Positions 16,645-24,063 of a DNA stretch of 42,234 bases are shown here, piece after piece. The stretch's first letter is position 1, and every line of letters starts with the position of its first letter. This stretch comes from an uncultured Sphingobacteriaceae bacterium (GTDB lineage Bacteria > Bacteroidota > Bacteroidia > Sphingobacteriales > Sphingobacteriaceae): contig CAMLLO010000038.1 in NCBI GenBank assembly GCA_946480915.1, positions 1 through 42,234 of the forward strand, in the 5' to 3' direction. The position numbers and the translations under genes are program-made. The notes beneath the pieces were generated by a model. The model ran no database searches. It was not told the origin of the DNA and was given only the letters and a program-made list of their open reading frames with translations.

Positions 16645-18021
16645 TTATAACAGGCTAGAGCTCTGCTTTATTTCTCTGGGTACTGAAAAATAATAATAAA
16701 TCAAGCCGCTCAGAGTCAATGCAATTCCTAAAAGCGAAGGGATAAATGCCGTAACCAGGGTCACAATCATAAAAGTAGCCTGAATGAGAAGTACAATGAT
16801 TAGTGTTACCGGATAGCCCCAGGTTTTATACGGCCTTAAAATATCGGGATATTTTTTGCGTAAAACGTATACAGAGGCAAAGGTTAGCACATTGAATACC
16901 GAAGACGTGAAGGAGAAATAATCAATTACAGCTTCGTAAGCACTTTCTGCAAAAGTCGCCAGCAGGATCAAAACCGAGGCCCATCCAGCTTGTGCAAACA
17001 TAGAATAGTTGGGGGTTTTATATTTTGGATGTATCTGTGCAAGCGAGTTGAAAAATAATTTATCGCGGGCCATTGCGTACCATGTGCGGCTCTTTACTAA
17101 AATTTGCGTATTTACATTTCCGAAAGTGCTCACCATTATCGCGACCGCCACTAATAAGCCCCCCGCAGAACCTAACACCACTTTCATAGAATCGATGGCA
17201 ACGCCTTTAGATGCGCCCATAATTTCGGGGCCCAGCAGGTTTAAGTAGGCGGTATTGATCAGGAGATATAAAAGCATCACAATTCCAATTCCGAGAAATA
17301 GTGAAAGAGGAAGGTTTTTTCTGGGATTTTTCACTTCTTCTGCAACATAGGTCGCACCTTCCCATCCGCTGTAGGCAAAAAAACCGTATCTCAGGGCCGT
17401 AAAAATGGAAATGATTCCGACCCAGCTCCAGGGCTTGTCTACTGCATCTGCAAAGTTTTGTTTTTCAATTCCATGCGACACGCTTAAGGCAATAATTGAA
17501 ATAAGCAGTCCAACTTTTAAGAAACCGAAAATGTTTTGAAATACACCGCTTAGCTGTATACCAAAAGAATTGGCAGCAGTGAGTAGAAACACAAGAGCAA
17601 TGGCTAAGATTCCCTCCTGCAAGCCACCTATTTTACTATTGAAGGCCGTTAAGGCATTCTCAGAGAAGAATAAGGCAACCGCTGCAATTGCTCCAGTTTC
17701 TGACACAAAAAACATGGCCCAGCCGCGTAAAAAGGTTATAATCGGAGGATAGGCAGCTTTGAGAAAAACATAGGGGCCGCCTGAGCGGGGCATCATCGCA
17801 ACCAGTTCGGCATAACACAGAGCGCCAAGAATGGTTGCAATGCCTCCCAAAATCCATACTCCGTAAAACATGCTTACCGAGGCGGTGATAAACATAATGG
17901 GCGCAGGTGTTCTGAATATTCCGGAACCAATAATTCGATTGATAACGATCGAGAGCGTTTCGGTAAGGCCAAGCTTTCTTTCAAGTTCGGTTTTTTCTTC
18001 AAAAATCTGCTTGTTTTGCAT
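16645..18021 (-). CDS. APC-superfamily amino acid permease
   Basis: A 12-helix inner-membrane transporter of 458 residues in the LAT/SteT-like branch. The first helix motif IGSGIFRTP and the second-helix stretch GALCYAELVAMMPRSGGPYVFLK are diagnostic. FAYSGWEGATYVAEEVKNPRKNLP in the middle matches the family signature. The substrate is probably an amino acid, possibly by exchange. I prefer the ATG at 18021; a TTG at 18060 would add 13 residues not expected in the family. The gene is divergent from the OsmC gene with a palindrome in between. Confidence 0.88.
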   Translation of the reverse strand: MQNKQIFEEKTELERKLGLTETLSIVINRIIGSGIFRTPAPIMFITASVSMFYGVWILGGIATILGALCYAELVAMMPRSGGPYVFLKAAYPPIITFLRGWAMFFVSETGAIAAVALFFSENALTAFNSKIGGLQEGILAIALVFLLTAANSFGIQLSGVFQNIFGFLKVGLLISIIALSVSHGIEKQNFADAVDKPWSWVGIISIFTALRYGFFAYSGWEGATYVAEEVKNPRKNLPLSLFLGIGIVMLLYLLINTAYLNLLGPEIMGASKGVAIDSMKVVLGSAGGLLVAVAIMVSTFGNVNTQILVKSRTWYAMARDKLFFNSLAQIHPKYKTPNYSMFAQAGWASVLILLATFAESAYEAVIDYFSFTSSVFNVLTFASVYVLRKKYPDILRPYKTWGYPVTLIIVLLIQATFMIVTLVTAFIPSLLGIALTLSGLIYYYFSVPREIKQSSSLL

Positions 18022-18074
18022 CTGGGCCTGAGGTGAAAATAAATTTAACTTAAAATTCAAACCGCCCGGAGGAA

Positions 18075-18095
18075 ATATTGTTCAAAAAACAATAT
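18075..18095. promoter_or_regulatory. Palindrome between the permease and OsmC genes
   Basis: Arms atattgtt (18075-18082) and aacaatat (18088-18095) are separated by five bases in a divergent intergenic region of about 100 bases. Near-symmetric extension (ggaaa on one side, atttcc on the other) makes it operator-like. It lies 26 bases from the OsmC start. The regulator is unknown; MarR/OhrR-type control of OsmC would be typical. Confidence 0.35.
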
Positions 18096-18121
18096 ATTTC
18101 CCTAATAAACTTAATTGAATT

Positions 18122-18556
18122 ATGATAAGAAGATCAACAGCTGTATGGAACGGTACAGGTAAAGAAGGAAAAGGTTCATTAACTTCTACCAGTGGAGTGT
18201 TAAGTAATACGCCCTATTCCACCTCGGCACGCTTTGAAAATGAAGATGGAAAAGCAGGAACGAACCCTGAAGAGCTGATTGCTGCTGCCCACGCAGGTTG
18301 CTTTTCGATGGCTTTGAGCTTTCAATTAACAGAAGCCGGTTTTGTTCCAACTGAGTTGAAAACCGAAGCTGCTGTGAAAATCGAGCCGGGGGAAGGTGGC
18401 TTTTCTATTACTTCCATCCAACTGAATTTAACAGGAACGGTGCCGGGTATTTCTGAAGAGGAATTTTTACGTTTGGCAAATGCAGCAAAAGCAGGATGTC
18501 CGGTGAGCAAGGCATTGTCGGCGGTGCCAATTTCTTTAAATGCCAAATTGGTTTAA
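18122..18556 (+). CDS. osmC: OsmC-family peroxiredoxin
   Basis: A 144-residue thiol peroxidase that reduces organic hydroperoxides. The two catalytic cysteines stand in the expected settings: AAHAGCFSMALS (Cys near 60) and AKAGCPVSKAL (Cys near 125). The N-terminal RRSTAVWNGTGKEGKGSLTSTSGVL and the NPEELIAAAHAGC stretch indicate the OsmC rather than the Ohr subgroup. The start is the ATG at 18122. A palindrome upstream may be its operator. Confidence 0.92.
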   Translation: MIRRSTAVWNGTGKEGKGSLTSTSGVLSNTPYSTSARFENEDGKAGTNPEELIAAAHAGCFSMALSFQLTEAGFVPTELKTEAAVKIEPGEGGFSITSIQLNLTGTVPGISEEEFLRLANAAKAGCPVSKALSAVPISLNAKLV

Positions 18557-18879
18557 TCGATTAAGGTTATCCTTTTGCTAGAGATTAGCGCAGCTTGTCT
18601 GAATTCGTCTTTTTATAGATTCGCCACAGGCAGCAAAGGACAGACAATAATACATTGTTAACTTTATTAGTTAGAATTCTGAAGAAGCCTAATATGCGTT
18701 CAAATATTTTGAGCATAGGGAAGCTTCTTCAGAATATTTTCCTCAGCCAAAGAGTCACTCCAATTATTCGGAGATTAATAGCTGATTTGTCAATTAACTC
18801 GACTGGGTTAGTTTAGACCGTTGTTTCTCAAAAACACACATTAGCTATTTTTTTGTTATTACTTAAAGCCCTTTATTAA
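18557..18879. other. Intergenic region between OsmC and the EEP-family gene
   Basis: 323 bases with no reading frame worth calling. It contains the long hairpin at 18676-18735 and a looser inverted repeat ttgtctg/cagacaa (18595-18601 with 18641-18647). Confidence 0.6.
18676..18735. repeat. Long hairpin with 13-bp perfect arms
   Basis: Arms attctgaagaagc (18676-18688) and gcttcttcagaat (18723-18735) are perfect inverted repeats. The 34-base loop itself can pair (tatgc/gcata, then tcaaa/tttga), giving one extended stem. The run after it on the plus strand (attttcc) is a poor U-tract, so it is not a textbook terminator. Confidence 0.6.
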
Positions 18880-19944
18880 ATGACGCAATTGAAAATTTTA
18901 ATCGAAGTTTTAAGTATTTTATTTGTATTGATTTCTCTCGTTCCGCTCGTTCGAAATGATTATTGGGCATTCAGGGTTTTTGAATATCCGCGGTTTCAAA
19001 AGTTAGTAGTTTGTTTGATTTTATTCTGCGGTGCTATGGTATTTGTAAAGTTATCGCCCGATAAGTTCTTGTACGTGAATATCACCTTATTATTTGCGAA
19101 TGTCTGCTACCTTTTTTATCAGATTTATCCCTTTACTATTTTAAGTAAAAAAGACGTAATGAGGCCAGAAACCGAGCTTCCTGGGCAGGATATAGCTTTA
19201 ATGACTGGAAATGTATTGCAGTATAACCGGCAATCTAAGGCCTATCTTGCAAATATTTATAAGGCAAATCCCGATGTTTTGTTGCTATTAGAAACCGATA
19301 AGTGGTGGGAACTTGAGACTGCGGAACTTATGGAAAGTTATCCATACCATATAAAAGTGCCGCAGGAGAACACCTATGGAATGCTTTTGTATTCTAAGCT
19401 CGAATTAGTTAATTCCAAAGTGAAATTTTTAGTAGAGGAGGACGTACCATCTATTCATACTATCGTGGTGTTGCCTTGTGGCCAAAAAATTCAATTATAC
19501 TGCGTACATCCAACACCGCCGGTACCGCAAGAAAATCCACGTTCTACCGAGCGCGACAAAGAGTTATTATTAGTTGCCGATAAAGCGAAAGGAAATCCCC
19601 TTCCCGTAATTGTGGTTGGAGATTTGAATGACGTGGCCTGGAGTTACACCACATCATTATTTTGCAAAATCAGTGGACTATTAGATCCCCGAAAGGGAAG
19701 AGGCTTCTTCAATACTTTTCATGCTCAACACCGCTTTTTGCGATTTCCCCTCGATCATGTATTTTGCTCAACAGATTTTAAATTGATGCATATAGAAAAA
19801 CTGGCTGCAGGCGGATCTGACCATTTTCCGATGTTTGTTCAGCTACAATATGAAAAAGTAGCTTCCATGGAACAAGAAGAACCACAGGCAAGTCAGGATG
19901 AAATTGAATTGGCCGAAGAAAAAAAGCATAAGAAAACTGCTTAA
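18880..19944 (+). CDS. Endonuclease/exonuclease/phosphatase (EEP) family protein with membrane N terminus
   Basis: A 354-residue protein. Three hydrophobic segments in residues about 5-85 anchor it; the EEP hydrolase domain follows (about 105-325) with NPDVLLLLETD (metal-binding Glu), GDLND, LDHVFCS and the C-terminal GGSDHFPMFV catalytic Asp-His. The tail is acidic and lysine-rich (QDEIELAEEKKHKKTA). EEP enzymes cut nucleic acids or phosphoesters of lipids/sugars; the membrane anchor favours a periplasmic or surface role, but the substrate is not known. The 3' end takes part in a 10-bp inverted repeat shared with the convergent neighbour. Confidence 0.88.
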   Translation: MTQLKILIEVLSILFVLISLVPLVRNDYWAFRVFEYPRFQKLVVCLILFCGAMVFVKLSPDKFLYVNITLLFANVCYLFYQIYPFTILSKKDVMRPETELPGQDIALMTGNVLQYNRQSKAYLANIYKANPDVLLLLETDKWWELETAELMESYPYHIKVPQENTYGMLLYSKLELVNSKVKFLVEEDVPSIHTIVVLPCGQKIQLYCVHPTPPVPQENPRSTERDKELLLVADKAKGNPLPVIVVGDLNDVAWSYTTSLFCKISGLLDPRKGRGFFNTFHAQHRFLRFPLDHVFCSTDFKLMHIEKLAAGGSDHFPMFVQLQYEKVASMEQEEPQASQDEIELAEEKKHKKTA

Positions 19945-19959
19945 CGCATTTTTCTTATG
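19927..19959. terminator. AT-rich inverted repeat at the convergent gene ends
   Basis: Perfect 10-bp arms cataagaaaa (19927-19936) and ttttcttatg (19950-19959) span the stop codon of the EEP gene. It may serve as a bidirectional terminator, but it is weak in GC. Confidence 0.4.
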
Positions 19960-19972
19960 TTGAACTATACTT

Positions 19973-21904
19973 TTAAGTCTTTCTTTTGATAATCAGTTTT
20001 TTACTCATCGATTTTGCGACTTCATCCATGAATTTCTGCATTTCGGAGTATCCCGAAGCTGGAATAATGTGGTTTTTTAATTCGAGTTTGGCGGTGTTAA
20101 TAATCTCGTTTTTTTCCTGATTGTATGCAAATTCCGATTTGTATGTCCCGTAGCTAAATTTCAGATTTATATTTGAAGGAAGCGATTCGGGCATCATATT
20201 TTCCGGAAGTTTATAGACTGCTTTATTTTGAGTAATAGCCGGATGATTAAAGAAATAATCTGTTTTCCGGGATTTATTTACAGGCAGGGTTAACTTCCAG
20301 AGATCAAATAAACCCTGTCTGAAAAATAATTTATCTCCGGCAGAAAAATCATTTAATTTCTGATACTCTAAATCAAGCTCAAGCTTCTTTACTCCGTCTT
20401 TATCATCTTTTTCAATCAAGTTGAAAATGTCTGGTTGTTTAAGATTCAGGGTGTTTATAATATCTTTTTTTTGTTCGTCTGTTTTCTTATAGGAAATGCC
20501 AATAAAATCAGATCGGTATCCTCCTGTGACTTGTATGTTTATTTTGGCAAGTGAGATTCCATCAGGTCTGACTTCGATCGCTGTTTCACTGTTAAATATA
20601 TGATCCTCCATTTTGCTTCTAGGAGTGTTTACCAGTTTGCCACCTTCGTCGGTTATCAACAAAGCATTGCGATTTTCTGTAAAGCTTCCTAATTTCCCGA
20701 AGGGCGCTGTATTGCTGGTGCATTCTAACCAGGTGGTGTCATTTTTGAGGGGAACACACAGTATAATATGATTAAACGGGCTGTTTACGAAGTTCGGGTC
20801 GGCCGCTTCTTCATTAGCTCCTGCTCGTACTATGGCATAATATGAAGGAATGTTTACAGCCTCTAACAAGGCGTGCATATAATTGGACAGGCCTTTGCAG
20901 TCGCCATATTTTTTTTGATCAACAAAACTGGCGGGGAACGGTTTCCAACCACCAATGCCTAGTTGGATACCAACATATCTTACACTTTTTTGCATGTATT
21001 CGTACAAAAATTTGGCCTTTTCTTTATCCGTTGATAAGCCTGAAACCATTTGTTTCAGTTCTTCAACCCTGGCGGGATTGAGTGAGGTCAATCCTTTGTT
21101 TAGCTCCCGTTGCCAAACGCCAAATCCGTTCCAGTTGCTGAAATCGCCTTTTATGCCACCGAATAAGACGTTGTCTGTCGCAAAAGTAATTTTAGGGAGC
21201 ACCTGCCACGCTTTTGAACCACTTTCTGGTTTTATAGCTTCGAGGTTTTTAACGTTCCATTTGAACACATCATAGCCATCTTCTGTGGTTTTTTCCGGAT
21301 CAATTTTAATGTTTCTTGGTTTGTACCTAAAACCGATCTCGGGGCTGACAGTAACTTTACAGATAGCTTCTTGTACTGAGTTTTCGGTGTCCTGGATATT
21401 CCAATCTGCCAGATCGAGATAGCCGCTGTTGGAATTATATTCAAACTTTACTTCCACAGTAACCGGGTAACTTACTACGGTATGTCTTAATAACAACAAA
21501 CGGTCATCGGTAACTAAAGTCATTCCGTCTACCGCAGAATGATCGTACATGTCGTTTTTTTTATAACGTTTTATTAAGATTCCGTTTGCATCATAAATTA
21601 ACATTTCAGGACTGTTTACACTGGTCATTTTATCATATCCCAGAATTAATTCGGCCTCACTTTCTGCATGTTCATTCAGCAGAGTTTTTATTACATGATA
21701 CTTGGTCGAGGCCTTTTCCGGGCTTTTTACAACTGTTTCCTGAGAGTAATACCTGGTAACGTAATTAGCGTTCTTTTTTAAAGTGTCCGGAATATTTGTG
21801 GCTTTATAATATTCAGAAGAGATTGAATTTTTTTGAGCAAGAGCAGGCAGCCCGATAAGGCATACGCACAAAAAGAAAAGTGTTTGGTATATAATGTATT
21901 TCAT
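19973..21904 (-). CDS. Exported DUF3857 and transglutaminase-like protein
   Basis: A 643-residue protein with a signal peptide (about 1-23, cleavage after ALA). DUF3857 (about 60-220) is followed by a transglutaminase-like core with Cys336 (KKYGDCKGLS), His379 (FNHI) and, where an Asp is usual, Glu394 (WLECTS). The C-terminal part is beta-rich. The family is common and multi-copy in Bacteroidota; its substrate is unknown, and peptidase or scaffold roles are both possible. It lies 83 bases after a paralogous gene on the same strand, so the two are probably one operon. Confidence 0.88.
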   Translation of the reverse strand: MKYIIYQTLFFLCVCLIGLPALAQKNSISSEYYKATNIPDTLKKNANYVTRYYSQETVVKSPEKASTKYHVIKTLLNEHAESEAELILGYDKMTSVNSPEMLIYDANGILIKRYKKNDMYDHSAVDGMTLVTDDRLLLLRHTVVSYPVTVEVKFEYNSNSGYLDLADWNIQDTENSVQEAICKVTVSPEIGFRYKPRNIKIDPEKTTEDGYDVFKWNVKNLEAIKPESGSKAWQVLPKITFATDNVLFGGIKGDFSNWNGFGVWQRELNKGLTSLNPARVEELKQMVSGLSTDKEKAKFLYEYMQKSVRYVGIQLGIGGWKPFPASFVDQKKYGDCKGLSNYMHALLEAVNIPSYYAIVRAGANEEAADPNFVNSPFNHIILCVPLKNDTTWLECTSNTAPFGKLGSFTENRNALLITDEGGKLVNTPRSKMEDHIFNSETAIEVRPDGISLAKINIQVTGGYRSDFIGISYKKTDEQKKDIINTLNLKQPDIFNLIEKDDKDGVKKLELDLEYQKLNDFSAGDKLFFRQGLFDLWKLTLPVNKSRKTDYFFNHPAITQNKAVYKLPENMMPESLPSNINLKFSYGTYKSEFAYNQEKNEIINTAKLELKNHIIPASGYSEMQKFMDEVAKSMSKKLIIKRKT

Positions 21905-21987
21905 TAGGATATAATTGTTTTAACGGAGATGAAGCTATCATGGGCATATTATTACCGTTTGTGTGGGCTATGCTCATGATGGTTTCA

Positions 21988-23958
21988 TTAAGATTTTTTT
22001 AGAACTATTTGTTCGTTTAGTAATTCGAAAATTTGTTTATAAAACTCCCTTAATGCGGGATATTCCTCTACCCAATAAATAGTTTTTTTATAATCCAGTA
22101 TATACCGAACGGCAATGGTTCCTTCATTTTCAACAATAACTCTTTGGAAAGAGATGCTCTTATCGGGCATGATTAAATTAATGTTTTTGGGCAGCACATC
22201 CACCTTAAAGCCCGGCGGAACTTTATAACTTCCACTGATGGCATACTTGTTTTTATGGCCAAAATCAACGAGGGTAGTTCTATTTTCACTTATAAAGGGG
22301 TTTTTTCGTAAACCGGAAAACATATTAGGGACAAAAAATATATAGTCTCCATCCGAACTAGTCAACTCCAGATCAAAATCGATCATCTCTTTGAGAGGAA
22401 GACTGTCGATATCGGCATCTTCCAGTTTAATCGACTTTATTTTTAAGTTGTTATCCTTGTCAGTAAGCCAATCCTTATATTTTTCTTCGCCATCGGTTTT
22501 GAGGTTTTTGACTGCTTGTATTTTATGATAGGAGTAGTCTACCAGATTCGCTTTTCCTGACATTTTGCCCTGAGGATTTATTTCAGCTGTGATATAAATA
22601 TTCTTCCGGGAAGGTGCAACGTTGTCCAGAGATACTATCCGATGTGTTTTATGCTCTTTATCCAGAGAAATACCATAAGAGTTAAGTAGATTATCAGGTA
22701 TAGTCGTATATAGATTATACTTATCTGTTGCATCTAAAACGTACTGGCGAGTACTATCAACCGGAATATGTACCACTGTTCTGTTAAACTGGCGCATCCA
22801 TGGAAATGCAATATTCACTTTTCCATGGTTGCGTGTACTTACAGCCATGGGATAGACATTTTTTACATCAGCTTGCTTCAAAAGCCGATATAGTATCAGA
22901 TTTATTTCAGCAGAGTTGCCGGTTTTCTTTTGCCATGCTTTAGGTATGCCATCATTTGTGTACCAGGTATCAAAACCATTCCATTTCATGGAGTTTTTTA
23001 CTTCATTAAAAAGGAAGGCGATTTTTTCATCATCACTTTTTAAGAGTTTAGCCTTTGAGATTAGAATGTCTTCATCATCCAGTTTTTTCCTGAATTGCAT
23101 TCCAAAATCTTCATCCTCTGCCAGTCGCTCCCCAACTTTAGCCCAGGTATCCGCTCCTGTTTGGGTAAAACCTCCAATAGGCTGAATTTGGGTTAGCTGA
23201 AAGAGTGCACATTGTAAATTATCATTTCTTGAGGTCATGAAGGGTTCATCAACCAAAGAAGGGATATTGTTTAGCCCGATTATTTTAGTGTTAACCGTAT
23301 AAGCATGACTGTCTTGTCCGGAACCTAATGACTTTGATGCTGCGGAGGTTTTATTTTTGTTCATGCTTTGATACACTCTATACTGAGTTTTATAGTAGAG
23401 CATATCAGGTATGGAGGTCTGTAATTCCGAATAACGACTCGGTATTTTTGACTGAAAATACCAAGCTGGGAAATTGCCATAAGCAGGTGTTTTCCATTTG
23501 TAATGATATTCGATTACCGAACCGGCCTGAACATCAGGAAAGCTGAAAACAATGGCTGTGCTATTTTTATCAACAGCTTCTCTGAAAATTTGCTTCCTGT
23601 CGAGCTTGGTAATTACAGGCTTGCCATCTTTAATATTTATAGTTTGTGCATCTATATCATAAAGATCTTCATAGTGATTATTTGAATAGAATTCGATTCG
23701 GATGTTCGCTTCGTCTTTTCCTTTTTCGTTAAAGATCTTTATGCGCTTATGCCGATCCATGATAATGTCAAATTGATGATCGAAGTAAACTTCGCCTCTA
23801 TCGAAAAGTACCATGGCATTTGCATCTTTTTCAAAAGCACATTCTTTTAATTCAAGGTCGCTAATGTCAATTTTTCCATAAGATTTAATTTCGTCTTGGG
23901 CAGTAGACAGAAAGGGGGCCGCACTCATAAAGAGTGCAGCAATAAACATTTTTTTCAT
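21988..23958 (-). CDS. Exported DUF3857 protein with degenerate transglutaminase core
   Basis: A 656-residue protein with a signal peptide (about 1-20, FLSTA-Q). It has the same architecture as the following gene, but the core motif reads TGNSAEINLIL, so the catalytic Cys position is Ser349, while His397 (VVHIP) and Asp409 (VLDATD) remain. Loss of the nucleophile suggests a binding or structural role, or an unusual chemistry. It is the first gene of the pair, with the Cys-containing paralogue downstream; one active and one inactive copy may act as a complex. This is inference. Confidence 0.86.
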   Translation of the reverse strand: MKKMFIAALFMSAAPFLSTAQDEIKSYGKIDISDLELKECAFEKDANAMVLFDRGEVYFDHQFDIIMDRHKRIKIFNEKGKDEANIRIEFYSNNHYEDLYDIDAQTINIKDGKPVITKLDRKQIFREAVDKNSTAIVFSFPDVQAGSVIEYHYKWKTPAYGNFPAWYFQSKIPSRYSELQTSIPDMLYYKTQYRVYQSMNKNKTSAASKSLGSGQDSHAYTVNTKIIGLNNIPSLVDEPFMTSRNDNLQCALFQLTQIQPIGGFTQTGADTWAKVGERLAEDEDFGMQFRKKLDDEDILISKAKLLKSDDEKIAFLFNEVKNSMKWNGFDTWYTNDGIPKAWQKKTGNSAEINLILYRLLKQADVKNVYPMAVSTRNHGKVNIAFPWMRQFNRTVVHIPVDSTRQYVLDATDKYNLYTTIPDNLLNSYGISLDKEHKTHRIVSLDNVAPSRKNIYITAEINPQGKMSGKANLVDYSYHKIQAVKNLKTDGEEKYKDWLTDKDNNLKIKSIKLEDADIDSLPLKEMIDFDLELTSSDGDYIFFVPNMFSGLRKNPFISENRTTLVDFGHKNKYAISGSYKVPPGFKVDVLPKNINLIMPDKSISFQRVIVENEGTIAVRYILDYKKTIYWVEEYPALREFYKQIFELLNEQIVLKKS

Positions 23959-24063
23959 AATTGATAAGGTCAGGTGCTTAAAAGTAGATATTTTTTTTAA
24001 AATTTAAATCTGTTTTACTTTCTCTTAATCACCTTTTTTTAGGGTTAGCTAAGAATATTATTG

